Source: Mesorhizobium kowhaii
Lineage (GTDB): Bacteria > Pseudomonadota > Alphaproteobacteria > Rhizobiales > Rhizobiaceae
Reading direction: 5' to 3'
Assembly (NCBI RefSeq): GCF_003253745.1
Contig: NZ_MZXV01000056.1
Span: forward strand, 62,001 to 126,000
Length of the DNA: 64,000 bases
In this document: positions 36,344 to 45,079 of the stretch, piece by piece
Layout of the letters: every line of letters begins with the position of its first letter
Numbering within the stretch: the first letter of the stretch is position 1
The notes under the pieces: generated by a model
Told to the model about the DNA's origin: nothing
The model's database searches: none
Seen by the model: the letters and a program-made list of their open reading frames with translations, nothing else
Program-made: the position numbers and the translations under genes

Positions 36344-37297
36344 ATTCTCTCCTTCCTTGTCCGGCGTGTCTCGCTGTCGCTGGTGACGCTGTTCCTGCTC
36401 AGCATCATGGTGTTCCTGGGCGGCCAGGTGCTGCCCGGCAATGTCGGACGCGCGATATTGGGCCCGTTCGCCGATCAGCGTGCCGTCGACGCGCTCAATC
36501 ACACGCTCGGTGTCGATCGCCCGCTGCTGGCGCAGTACTGGGGCTGGATCTCGAACTTCGTCCAGGGCGACATGGGTACGTCCTATATCTTCCGCTCGCC
36601 GGTCGCGCCCTTCGTCATCGATGCGCTCGGCAATTCGATGAAGCTGGCGGCGGTCGCCTTCGTGCTGGTGGTGCCGATCGGCATCCTTGGCGGCGTCATC
36701 GCGGCGCTCAATCTCAACCGGCCGCTCGACCGCATCATCAGCCTTGGCGGCCTGTCGGTGACGGTGCTGCCGGAATTCGTCACCGGCATCATCCTGATCC
36801 TGATTTTCGGCGTCTGGCTGCGCTGGCTGCCGATATCAGCCGCATGGCCGCGCAATGCCGGCTTCTTCACCCAGCTCTATTATCTGATCCTGCCTTCGCT
36901 GCCGCTGTTCCTGGTGCTGTTCGGCTACATCGCCCGCATGGCGCGCTCCGGCATGATCGAGGCGCTCGATTCCGACTACACACGGACCGCCGTGCTCAAG
37001 GGCCTGCCGTGGCGCACGGTGATCTGGCGGCATGTGCTGCGCAACGCGCTGTTGCCGACCATCACTGTCATCGCGACGCAGACCGGCTATCTCATCGGCG
37101 GCCTCGTGGTGATCGAGACGCTGTTCCGCTACCAGGGCATCGGCTCGCTGATCTTCACCGCGGCGCGCGGCAAGGATTTCCCGATGCTGGAATCGGGAAT
37201 TCTCACCATCGGCATCGTCTATGCGGTGGCAACGCTTGTCGCCGACTTTCTCTATTCCGTGCTCAATCCGCGCATCCGGCTGGGGTCAGATCAATGA
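36344..37297 (+). CDS. ABC permease, DppB-like, apparent ATT start
   Basis: About 317 aa. The first possible GTG would remove the beginning of the first helix. The frame upstream reads LSFLVRRVSLSLVTLF, the standard N-terminus of DppB permeases, and AAGGAG lies eight bases before an ATT codon, with no ATG/GTG/TTG between. Six helices and the EAA-type loop (ALDSDYTRTAVLKGLPWRTV) are present. It overlaps the next permease by ATGA. Confidence 0.85.
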   Translation: MLSFLVRRVSLSLVTLFLLSIMVFLGGQVLPGNVGRAILGPFADQRAVDALNHTLGVDRPLLAQYWGWISNFVQGDMGTSYIFRSPVAPFVIDALGNSMKLAAVAFVLVVPIGILGGVIAALNLNRPLDRIISLGGLSVTVLPEFVTGIILILIFGVWLRWLPISAAWPRNAGFFTQLYYLILPSLPLFLVLFGYIARMARSGMIEALDSDYTRTAVLKGLPWRTVIWRHVLRNALLPTITVIATQTGYLIGGLVVIETLFRYQGIGSLIFTAARGKDFPMLESGILTIGIVYAVATLVADFLYSVLNPRIRLGSDQ

Positions 37298-38172
37298 GCG
37301 CTGTCCAAACCACCTCCCCCACACCCGACGACACGCGCAGGCGCGGCCCGCTGGCGGAGGTCTTTTTCTCCCTGCTGCGCTCCGGCACGTTCCTGACGGG
37401 TTTGGCCATCGTGCTGTTCTGGGTTGCCTGCGCGCTGTTCGGCGAGCATTTCGCGCCCTACGACCCGCTTGCCGACGACATCCTCAACGCCTTGGCGCCG
37501 CCTTCTGCCGAACATTGGTTCGGCACCGACCAGATCGGCCGCGACGTTTTCTCGCGTGTCATCGTCGGCTCGCGCGACATCCTGACCGTCGCCCCCCTGG
37601 CTACCTTGCTGGCGACAGTGACCGGCACGGCGCTCGGCCTGCTCACCGGCTATTTTCGCGGCCTCGTCGACGATGTCGTCAGCCGCATCCTGGAAGCCTT
37701 CATGGCGATCCCGGTGGTCATCGTCGCGCTGTTGGCAATCGTGGCGCTCGGCACATCGAAGACGACGGTCATCGTCGTCATCGGCCTCAGCTTCGCGCCG
37801 ATCATCGCGCGCACCGTGCGCTCCGCGGTGCTCGCCGAGCGCGAACTCGACTATGTCGCCGCCGCGCAGCTCAGGCACGAAAGCGCGTTGCATACGATGT
37901 TCGTCGAGATCCTGCCCAACGTCATCCCACCGATCCTGGTCGAAACCACCGTGCGGCTCGGCTACGCCATTTTCGCGGTCGCCACGCTCTCCTTCATGGG
38001 CTTCGGCATCCAGCCGCCCTCGCCCGACTGGGGGCTCTCGATCTCCAACAATTACGGCATGATCGGCGGCGGTTTCTGGTGGACGGTGCTGTTCGACGCG
38101 CTCGCCATCGCCTCGCTGGTGATCGGTGTCAATCTGGCGGCCGACGGCGTTCACGGAGCGCTCAATGACTAA
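37294..38172 (+). CDS. ABC permease, DppC-like
   Basis: 292 aa. The typical DppC N-terminus (GLAIVLFWVACALFGEHFAP) and HWFGTDQIGRDVFSRVIVGS are followed by five further helices and an EAA loop (LAERELDYVAAAQLRHESAL). It pairs with the preceding DppB-like protein to form the channel. Both ends overlap neighbours (ATGA before; 8 bases with the ATPase gene). Confidence 0.93.
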   Translation: MSAVQTTSPTPDDTRRRGPLAEVFFSLLRSGTFLTGLAIVLFWVACALFGEHFAPYDPLADDILNALAPPSAEHWFGTDQIGRDVFSRVIVGSRDILTVAPLATLLATVTGTALGLLTGYFRGLVDDVVSRILEAFMAIPVVIVALLAIVALGTSKTTVIVVIGLSFAPIIARTVRSAVLAERELDYVAAAQLRHESALHTMFVEILPNVIPPILVETTVRLGYAIFAVATLSFMGFGIQPPSPDWGLSISNNYGMIGGGFWWTVLFDALAIASLVIGVNLAADGVHGALND

Positions 38173-40195
38173 GTCCGCCAAGGCAGAAAACGCCCTCGAA
38201 CTGCACGATTTGTCGGTTGCCTACCGCGTCGCCGGCCGCAATCGGGCGGTGCTGCGCAACCTCAGCCTCAACATCGGCCAGGGCGAAGCCTACGGGCTGG
38301 TCGGCGAATCCGGTTGCGGCAAATCCACCGTGGCGCTCACCGTCGTGCGCTATCTGCCGAGAAACGGCTCGATCACCGGCGGTGCGATCTCGCTCGACGG
38401 CCAGGACGTGATGAAGCTGGATGCCGAAGCGCTCAGGCGGGCGCGGGCCGAAAGCGTCTCCATGGTCTACCAGGACCCGGGCAAGGCGCTGAACCCGTCG
38501 ATCCGCATCGGCCGCCAGCTGACCGAGATCTTCGAGCTAGGCGGCATAACGGGACAGGCGGCCACCGACAAGGCAATCGCCATGCTGAACCGGGTGCGCA
38601 TCTCCGACCCGACAAGCGTCATGCAGCGTTATCCACACCAGCTTTCCGGCGGCATGCAGCAACGCGTGGCGATTGCCATGGCGCTGGCCAACGATCCATC
38701 GATGCTGATCCTCGACGAGCCGACGACCGGTCTCGACGCGACGGTGGAGGCCGAAGTGCTCGACCTGATCGCGCAGCTCAGGCAGGAGCTGTCGGCCTCG
38801 ATCCTGTTCATCAGCCACAACCTCGCCGTCGTCTCCAACATGTGCGACCGGGTCGGCGTGCTCTATGCCGGCATGCTGGTGGAGGAAGGACCGACGGAGG
38901 TCGTGTTCAACGATCCGCGCCATCCCTATACGGTGGCGCTGCTGCGCTGCCTGCCACGCGGCGGCCAGCGCAAGGATCAGGGTCGGCTCGACACCATTCC
39001 GGGTTTCCTGCCCGGCATCGGTGCTGAGATCAAGGGCTGTGCCTTTGCCGACCGCTGTGCGCTCGCTGACGACCGCTGCCGCAGCGAATTGCCGCCGCTT
39101 TACGATCTGGGCGGCCGGCTGTCGCGCTGCTTCTATCACGAGAAGGCGCAGGCGCTGCCACGCGCAACCCCGAGCGACGTTGCGCCTGCACCAAAGGCGG
39201 CAGCAGCACCGGTGCTGCGGGTCGCGGGGCTGAACAAGACCTATACCAGCCATGGCCATGCGCTGCGCGCCGTGAAGGACGTGTCGCTCGATCTGCGACC
39301 GGGAGAGACGCTTGGGCTGGTTGGTGAATCCGGCAGCGGCAAGACGACGTTCGCCAGGCTGCTGCTCGGCCTGGTGCCACCAGATGGAGGCGGCACCATC
39401 GAACTCGAGGGCAAGGCGCTGGCGCCGCGGCTGGAAAACCGCAGCGACGACCAGATCAAGGCAATGCAGATCGTCTTCCAGAATCCCGACTCGGCGCTCA
39501 ACCGCTCGCATTCGATCCGGCACCTGATCGGCCGCGCGCTGAAGCGGTTGGCGGGCTTGAGCGGCAAGGCGCTGGAGGCCCGCCTCAACGACCTCGTCCG
39601 CTCGGTGCGGCTGACTGACCGGCACCTCGCCGTCAAGCCGCGCCAGCTTTCGGGCGGGCTGAAGCAGCGTGTCGCCATCGCGCGCGCCTTCGCCGGCGAC
39701 CCGCGCATCGTGGTGTGCGACGAGCCGACATCGGCGCTCGACGTGTCGGTGCAGGCGGCCATCCTCAATCTGCTCGCCGACCTGCAGTCGAAGGAAGACG
39801 TCAGCTACATCTTCATTTCGCACGACCTTGCCGTGGTGCGTTACCTCTCGGACAAGATCGCCGTGCTCTATCTCGGCCGGATCATGGAACTCGGACCGTC
39901 GGAAGACGTCTTTTCCGGGCCGCATCATCCCTATACCGAAGCGCTGCTGTCGGCCGTGCCCAAGCTCGATCAGACCGAGACGGCGCGCATTCGCCTCGAC
40001 GGCGAAATCCCCAGCGCCACCAACCCGCCGTCGGGCTGCGTGTTCCACACACGCTGCCCGCGCAAGATCGGGGCGATCTGTGAGCAGCAGGAGCCGCCGC
40101 TGGCCGAAGCGCAGCCGGGCCACTCGATCCGTTGCCACATTCCCTACGCCGAACTGGCGAGGCTACAGAAGGAAGTGATGACCGAACCGGCATAG
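38165..40195 (+). CDS. ABC transporter double ATPase, DppD-DppF fusion
   Basis: 676 aa with two complete nucleotide-binding domains. The first has Walker A GESGCGKSTVAL, signature LSGGMQQRVAIAMA and Walker B LILDEPTTGLDAT. It ends with a Cys-rich oligopeptide-transporter tail (GCAFADRCALADDRC) like DppD. The second has GESGSGKTTFARLL, LSGGLKQRVAIARA and VCDEPTSALDVS, with its own Cys tail (GCVFHTRCPRKIG). The fusion gives a single-chain ATPase for the two permeases. Confidence 0.93.
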   Translation: MTKSAKAENALELHDLSVAYRVAGRNRAVLRNLSLNIGQGEAYGLVGESGCGKSTVALTVVRYLPRNGSITGGAISLDGQDVMKLDAEALRRARAESVSMVYQDPGKALNPSIRIGRQLTEIFELGGITGQAATDKAIAMLNRVRISDPTSVMQRYPHQLSGGMQQRVAIAMALANDPSMLILDEPTTGLDATVEAEVLDLIAQLRQELSASILFISHNLAVVSNMCDRVGVLYAGMLVEEGPTEVVFNDPRHPYTVALLRCLPRGGQRKDQGRLDTIPGFLPGIGAEIKGCAFADRCALADDRCRSELPPLYDLGGRLSRCFYHEKAQALPRATPSDVAPAPKAAAAPVLRVAGLNKTYTSHGHALRAVKDVSLDLRPGETLGLVGESGSGKTTFARLLLGLVPPDGGGTIELEGKALAPRLENRSDDQIKAMQIVFQNPDSALNRSHSIRHLIGRALKRLAGLSGKALEARLNDLVRSVRLTDRHLAVKPRQLSGGLKQRVAIARAFAGDPRIVVCDEPTSALDVSVQAAILNLLADLQSKEDVSYIFISHDLAVVRYLSDKIAVLYLGRIMELGPSEDVFSGPHHPYTEALLSAVPKLDQTETARIRLDGEIPSATNPPSGCVFHTRCPRKIGAICEQQEPPLAEAQPGHSIRCHIPYAELARLQKEVMTEPA

Positions 40196-40224
40196 CGGGC
40201 TGGCCATGGATATGGCCTGGCCTG

Positions 40225-41127
40225 TCACATCCGGCCGGTCATGCCCAGGGAACGGTCGCCTTCCGAAAAGCCCTGACCTTCCGCCCAGTCTCTGGCCAGC
40301 GTGCGCAGTCCGGTGAGCGCGACATCCAGGACATCCGACGAGACGGGATTCGAGGGATAGGCGAGGTAGATAGGCCGCTGGAACACCGGCGCGTTGTCGA
40401 TGCGCCTCATTTCGCCACGCTCGATATGGGTGCTGACGGCACTGAGCGGCAGATAGGCCGCCGCGTGCTGCGACAGCACATGCTGCAGCCCGATGAAGAC
40501 CAGTCCGGCCGAGATGGCCGGCTTCACCATGCCGGCAAAGGCGCGGTCGTGCTCGATGCGGAACTCCAGCCCCCAATCCATCAGGATGTAGTTTTCGGTC
40601 CACGGTTTCGTCTGCGCGGCATGCTGGACAAGCACGACCTGATCGACCGCCAGCGTTTCGTAGACGATGCCGGGATGCGGGCGCGGCAGATAAAGGATGC
40701 AGATGTCGAGCAGACCTTCCGCCAGTTGATCGATCGCCAGATCCGGGAAACTGCCCTCTAACCGCAGCGCCACGTTCGGCCGCCTGGCGCGCATCCACTC
40801 GACCCATGGCGAGGTGATGCGGTCCCACAGATAGGCGGGCGCGGTCAGCCGCAGCAAGGTCTCATAGCCATCGGGAACGGCGATGTCCTGCCTGGATTGC
40901 TCCCAGGTGCGGGTGATGGAAGAGGCGTGCGGCAGGAACTGCCGGCCGGCCGGCGTCAGCGTCACGCCATCGCGATCGCGCACGAAAAGCCGGCGCCCCA
41001 GCTGCTCCTCCAGCCCGCGGATCCGCGCGCTGACAGTGGACTGGGCAAGGTTCAGCCGGCTGGCCGCGACGGTGAAGCTGCCATGGGTGGCAACTTCGAG
41101 AAAGCTGCGCAGATTTTCAGTGTCCAT
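40225..41127 (-). CDS. LysR-family regulator
   Basis: 300 aa. HTH: MDTENLRSFLEVATHGSFTV and NLAQSTVSARIRGLEEQLGR; the C-terminal effector domain includes LAEGLLDICILYLPRPHPG. It is divergent from the second peptide-type binding-protein gene, with a clear LysR-type dyad between. It probably controls that binding protein and the genes after it. Confidence 0.9.
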   Translation of the reverse strand: MDTENLRSFLEVATHGSFTVAASRLNLAQSTVSARIRGLEEQLGRRLFVRDRDGVTLTPAGRQFLPHASSITRTWEQSRQDIAVPDGYETLLRLTAPAYLWDRITSPWVEWMRARRPNVALRLEGSFPDLAIDQLAEGLLDICILYLPRPHPGIVYETLAVDQVVLVQHAAQTKPWTENYILMDWGLEFRIEHDRAFAGMVKPAISAGLVFIGLQHVLSQHAAAYLPLSAVSTHIERGEMRRIDNAPVFQRPIYLAYPSNPVSSDVLDVALTGLRTLARDWAEGQGFSEGDRSLGMTGRM

Positions 41128-41140
41128 GGCTCACCCCTCG

Positions 41141-41157
41141 CATCGAAAATTTCGATG
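41141..41157. promoter_or_regulatory. LysR-type dyad between regulator and binding-protein gene
   Basis: CATCGAAA-A-TTTCGATG is a near-perfect dyad that contains ATC-N9-GAT, the T-N11-A consensus of LysR activator sites. It lies 14 bases before the LysR start and about 85 bases before the binding-protein gene. Confidence 0.6.
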
Positions 41158-41240
41158 ACCCCTATCAAAAAATATCGCTTTCCGGCGGCAGTCAACAATG
41201 AACTAGATGACAAAACCCAAGCCAAGCGAGGAATGCAGCC

Positions 41241-42896
41241 ATGCCAAAGCATTTCAGGATGATCGACGTCGCTCGCAGAAATCTCACAGCAATCGAAAAT
41301 TCCGCTGTCGATGAATTGCTCGCCGGCAGGATGGACCGGCGCGATTTCCTGCGCCATGGCACCGTGCTTGGCCTCTCCCTGCCATTCCTCGGCAGCCTCG
41401 TTGCCGCCGCTGGCCTCGGCACGCAGCAGGCACGCGCCGAGGGCAAGCCCGGCGGCACCGTGCGCGCCGGCGTCGCCACGCCGGGCGGCGCCATCGATCC
41501 CGTCACCTATTATGACAGCGGCAGCTACCAGCTGGTTTTCCAGACCGCCGAGTTTCTCTGCATCACTCAGCCGGACCTCACCTTGAAGCCGGTGCTGGCG
41601 GAAAGCTGGGCGCCGAACGAGGACGGCAGCGTGTGGACCTTCAAGCTGCGCAAGGGCGTGAAATTCCACAATGGCGAGGACTTCAAGGCCGACGACGTCG
41701 TCGCGACCTTCGACCGGCTGGCCGACCCCAGCGGCGCCTCGAACGCGCTGTCGGTGTTCAAGGGCCTGCTGTCGAAGGGCGGCACCCGGAAGGTCGACAA
41801 TCACACCGTCGCCTTCCATCTCGATGCGCCGAACGGCAGCTTTCCCTATTCGGTGTCGATCGACAATTACAACGCCGTCATCCTGCCGGCGAGCTACAAG
41901 GGCGACTACGAAAAGACCTTCGAGGGCACCGGACCATTCCGGCTGGAGACCTACACGCCGAAGGTCGGCGCGACCTTCGTGCGCAACCCCGATTATTGGG
42001 GCGAGAAGGCATTGCCCGACCGTCTCGAATTCAAATTCTATGGCGACGTGCAGCCGCGCATCCTGGCGCTGCAGGCTGGCGAGGTCGACATCCTCGACGC
42101 GGTTCCGCTCGATGTCAGCCAGGTCGTGCTCAACAGCCCCGACATCACCGTGCTGCGTGTCGCCTCGACCGCGCACCGCCAGCTGCACATGCGCTGCGAC
42201 ACCGGCCCGTTCACCGACAAGCGCGCGCGCCAGGCGCTGGCATTGTGCATCGACCGCTCCAAGCTGGTCGATGGCCTGTGCCGCGGCATGGCGGCGACCG
42301 GCAATGACAGCCCGTTCGCGCCGGCCTTCCCCGCGACCGACAAGACGGTGCCGCAGCGCGTCCAGGATATCGCCAAGGCCAGGCAGTTGCTTGAAGCAGC
42401 CGGCGTTGCCGGTGGCTTCGACATCACGCTGACGACGCTGCGCTATTCCGACATTCCCGGCTACGCGCAGCTGTTCCAGAATTTCGCCAAGGAAATCGGC
42501 GTCCGCATCGCGCTCAACATCGAGGACCAGGACAAGTATTACGGCAAGGCGGTGTTCGGCCAGTCGGACTGGCTGGACAGCCCGCTCGGCATCACCGACT
42601 ACGCGCATCGCAGCGTGCCCAACGTCTTCCTCAAAAGCCCGCTGGTCAGCGACGGACCCTGGAACGCGGCGCATTTCAAGAGCCCGGCCTATGACGGCAT
42701 GGTCACCAGCTACCTGAAAGCGCTCGATGTTGGCGCACAGCGCAGTGCCGCCTCCGACATCCAGAAACTGCTGCTCGACGAAACGCCTGTCATTTTCAGC
42801 TATTTCCCCGATCTGCTGGTGCCGGTGCGCAAGAATGTCAGCGGCTTGCCGCCGATCGCTGCCGGGCTGCTGCTCGATCGCGTGTCATTGAGCTGA
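41241..42896 (+). CDS. Second peptide-type ABC substrate-binding protein, Tat-exported
   Basis: 551 aa, clear paralogue of the first binding protein of this cluster: same N-tail, same twin-arginine region (MDRRDFLRHGTVLGLSLPF), same WTFKLRKGVKFHNGEDF and NGSFPYSVSIDNYNAV blocks. No own permease follows, so it probably feeds the upstream DppBC-type channel with a related ligand. Expression is likely controlled by the divergent LysR protein. Confidence 0.9.
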   Translation: MPKHFRMIDVARRNLTAIENSAVDELLAGRMDRRDFLRHGTVLGLSLPFLGSLVAAAGLGTQQARAEGKPGGTVRAGVATPGGAIDPVTYYDSGSYQLVFQTAEFLCITQPDLTLKPVLAESWAPNEDGSVWTFKLRKGVKFHNGEDFKADDVVATFDRLADPSGASNALSVFKGLLSKGGTRKVDNHTVAFHLDAPNGSFPYSVSIDNYNAVILPASYKGDYEKTFEGTGPFRLETYTPKVGATFVRNPDYWGEKALPDRLEFKFYGDVQPRILALQAGEVDILDAVPLDVSQVVLNSPDITVLRVASTAHRQLHMRCDTGPFTDKRARQALALCIDRSKLVDGLCRGMAATGNDSPFAPAFPATDKTVPQRVQDIAKARQLLEAAGVAGGFDITLTTLRYSDIPGYAQLFQNFAKEIGVRIALNIEDQDKYYGKAVFGQSDWLDSPLGITDYAHRSVPNVFLKSPLVSDGPWNAAHFKSPAYDGMVTSYLKALDVGAQRSAASDIQKLLLDETPVIFSYFPDLLVPVRKNVSGLPPIAAGLLLDRVSLS

Positions 42897-42943
42897 TCGT
42901 GCGCCAGCGCCCGATCATAAAAGAAAAGAAACGGGAGAGTACC

Positions 42944-43783
42944 ATTCGCAAGCGCCACCTGCGCGGCCGCGGGCCGCATTTTCCGCTGCTCGACAGCATC
43001 ACCCAATATGATTTCGAGCCGGGCTATGTCGCCTTCACCATGCCGACGCAGAAGCGGCTGCGCGTGCAGGTCGGGTCGATGACGGTCGCCGACACGGTCA
43101 ACGCGCTGGTGCTCTACGAGTCCGACCATCTGCCGGTCTACTATTTCCCGATGAGCGACGTGCGCGAGGAGTTCCTGCTGCCGAGCACGATGACGACCGA
43201 GAGCCAGTTCAAGGGCGTGGCGACCCACTATTCGCTCAACACCGGCGTGACCCTGGTCGAGGACGCGGCCTGGCGCTACGCCGATCCGGTGAAAGGCTGC
43301 CCGCCGCTCGCCGACTATATGTCGTTCTACTGGAGCAAGATGGGCCACTGGTTCGAGGAGGACGAGGAGATCTTCGTCCATGCCCGCGATCCGTTCCGTC
43401 GTGTCGACTGCCTGCCGTCGTCGCGGCGCGTGCAGGTCATTCTCGACGGCGAATTGGTCGCCGATTCACGCCGTGGCGTGTTCCTGTTCGAGACCGGCCA
43501 TCCGGTGCGCCACTATCTGCCGATCTCCGACACGCGGCTCGATATGTTCGCGCCCAGCCGCTACATCTCGCGCTGCCCCTACAAGGGCATCTCCAGCTAC
43601 TATCACGTGACGACCAAGGCCAAGCGCCACGAAAACCTCGTCTGGTACTATCCTGAGCCGGTGCACGAGGCGGAGCGCATCAAGGGGCTGGTTTGCTTCC
43701 ACCACGAACTGGTCGACAAGATCCTGATCGACGGCGTCGAAATCCCCAAGGAAGCCACGGCCGCGTCGGACGGTTATTTCTGA
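42944..43783 (+). CDS. Tandem DUF427 protein, apparent ATT start
   Basis: About 279 aa. Two DUF427 repeats are seen: VQVGSMTVADTVNALVLYE with HYSLNTG, and VQVILDGELVADSRRGVFLF with YYHVTTKA; each has the conserved VYYFP/HYLPI and DVR/DTRLD motifs. A GTG further upstream exists, but the intervening codons (ATA, AGT) are unlike the gene. GGGAG lies six bases before an ATT that begins IRKRHLRGRGPHFP. DUF427 proteins are small beta-rich folds of unknown reaction. It follows the binding-protein gene closely. Confidence 0.8.
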   Translation: MRKRHLRGRGPHFPLLDSITQYDFEPGYVAFTMPTQKRLRVQVGSMTVADTVNALVLYESDHLPVYYFPMSDVREEFLLPSTMTTESQFKGVATHYSLNTGVTLVEDAAWRYADPVKGCPPLADYMSFYWSKMGHWFEEDEEIFVHARDPFRRVDCLPSSRRVQVILDGELVADSRRGVFLFETGHPVRHYLPISDTRLDMFAPSRYISRCPYKGISSYYHVTTKAKRHENLVWYYPEPVHEAERIKGLVCFHHELVDKILIDGVEIPKEATAASDGYF

Positions 43784-43874
43784 ACGATAGCGCCCCTTGG
43801 TCCGCTTGCGGGCAGAGCACGCTTGATCGAACCACGGCTCAGCGCATACCCTCCCCAAGGCAGGGAGGGCTATC

Positions 43875-44639
43875 ATGGATCTTTTCAAGCTGGACGGCGA
43901 CGTCGCGCTGGTCACCGGCGCCGGCAGCGGCATCGGCCAGGCGATCGCGATCGGGCTGGCCGAGGCGGGCGCCGACGTCGCCTGTTTCGGCCATGCCTCG
44001 AAGGGCGGGCTGGACGAAACCGCTCACCGGATCACGGCGCTCGGCCGCAAGGCGCTGGTGCTGACCGGCACGGTGACATCGCAGAGCGATCTCGCGGCGG
44101 CGATCGATCGCGTCGAGAGCGAACTCGGTGCGCTGACCGTCGCCGTCAACAATGCCGGCATTGCCGGTTCGGAACCGGCCGAGACGCTGTCGCTGCAGAC
44201 ATGGCAGAAGGTGCATGAGGTCAATGTCGCCGGCGTGTTCCTGTCCTGTCAGGCCGAAGCCCGCAAGATGCTGGCGCGACGCAAGGGCTCGATCATCAAC
44301 ATCGCCTCGATGTCGGGCACCATCGTCAACCGGGGACTGACGCAGGCGCACTACAACTCCTCGAAAGCCGCCGTCATCCACATGTCGAAGAGCCTCGCCA
44401 TGGAGTGGGCCGATCGCGGGCTGCGCGTCAATGTCGTCAGCCCCGGCTATACGCTGACGCCGATGAACAAGCGGCCGGAGGTGGCGGAAGAAGTCAAGAT
44501 CTTCAAGCGCGACACTCCGATGGGGCGCATGGCGGCGCCGGAGGAAATGGTCGGACCGACGGTGTTCCTGGCCAGCCGCGCCTCGAGCTTCGTCACCGGC
44601 CTCGACCTGATTGTCGATGGCGGCTACGTCTGCTGGTAG
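43875..44639 (+). CDS. Short-chain dehydrogenase/reductase
   Basis: 254 aa classical SDR. TGAGSGIGQ (cofactor loop, residues 14-22), NNAGIAG, Ser near residue 145 (NIASMSG), Y160-x3-K164 (YNSSK) and PGYTLTPMN are all present. AGADVACFGHAS has no acidic residue at the end of the second strand, so cofactor preference is open. AGGGAGGG is upstream. It is the last gene of the peptide-transporter cluster and may oxidise a hydroxyl created in the same pathway. Confidence 0.9.
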   Translation: MDLFKLDGDVALVTGAGSGIGQAIAIGLAEAGADVACFGHASKGGLDETAHRITALGRKALVLTGTVTSQSDLAAAIDRVESELGALTVAVNNAGIAGSEPAETLSLQTWQKVHEVNVAGVFLSCQAEARKMLARRKGSIINIASMSGTIVNRGLTQAHYNSSKAAVIHMSKSLAMEWADRGLRVNVVSPGYTLTPMNKRPEVAEEVKIFKRDTPMGRMAAPEEMVGPTVFLASRASSFVTGLDLIVDGGYVCW

Positions 44640-44710
44640 GATAGACAATCCGACGGTCGGGCTCGACTTCGCCTGCGGTCTGAAATTATGCAACCCGCGG
44701 GCGTTAGCCG

Positions 44711-44754
44711 TTGCGCGGGATGAACCTTGGTATATATAATTTCATCCTATGAAA
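44711..44754 (+). promoter_or_regulatory. Candidate tmoX promoter with operator at the start site
   Basis: TTGCGC and TATAAT are separated by 18 bp; TTTCAT-CCT-ATGAAA, a perfect 6-3-6 dyad, begins at the last base of TATAAT and would cover the transcription start. Apart from this, the 440 bases before the transporter gene show no convincing gene; an 82-codon frame on the minus strand lacks family resemblance. Confidence 0.5.
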
Positions 44755-45079
44755 CGGCCTTGGCGAGATGGGGCTTGCCTGGGCCGACAGCCGAGATCAT
44801 GGGACCTTGATGGCTCGCACCTTGCAGGGCGCCGCAAAACTGGCAATTGATCCGCGGATGATCGCTCCCGCAGCGATCCGTCGGCAGCCATGACGCTGAC
44901 CCTCCAGTCCTATTCGACCATCACCAGAATTGAGCACCATCTTGCCTGCCTTGGCCAAGGCCAGGGCGACAATTTGGCGCCGACGGCCTTGCGCAACGAC
45001 CAGTCTTTCCAACACAATCAAGAAAAGCCGCAAGAAGGGAACCAACGATAATTTTCACACAGCTTGAAGGAGAACAAGC

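Noticed and set aside
44797..45045. 82-codon minus-strand frame upstream of tmoX
   Set aside because: No ribosome site, no recognisable motif, and it lies in a likely leader region.
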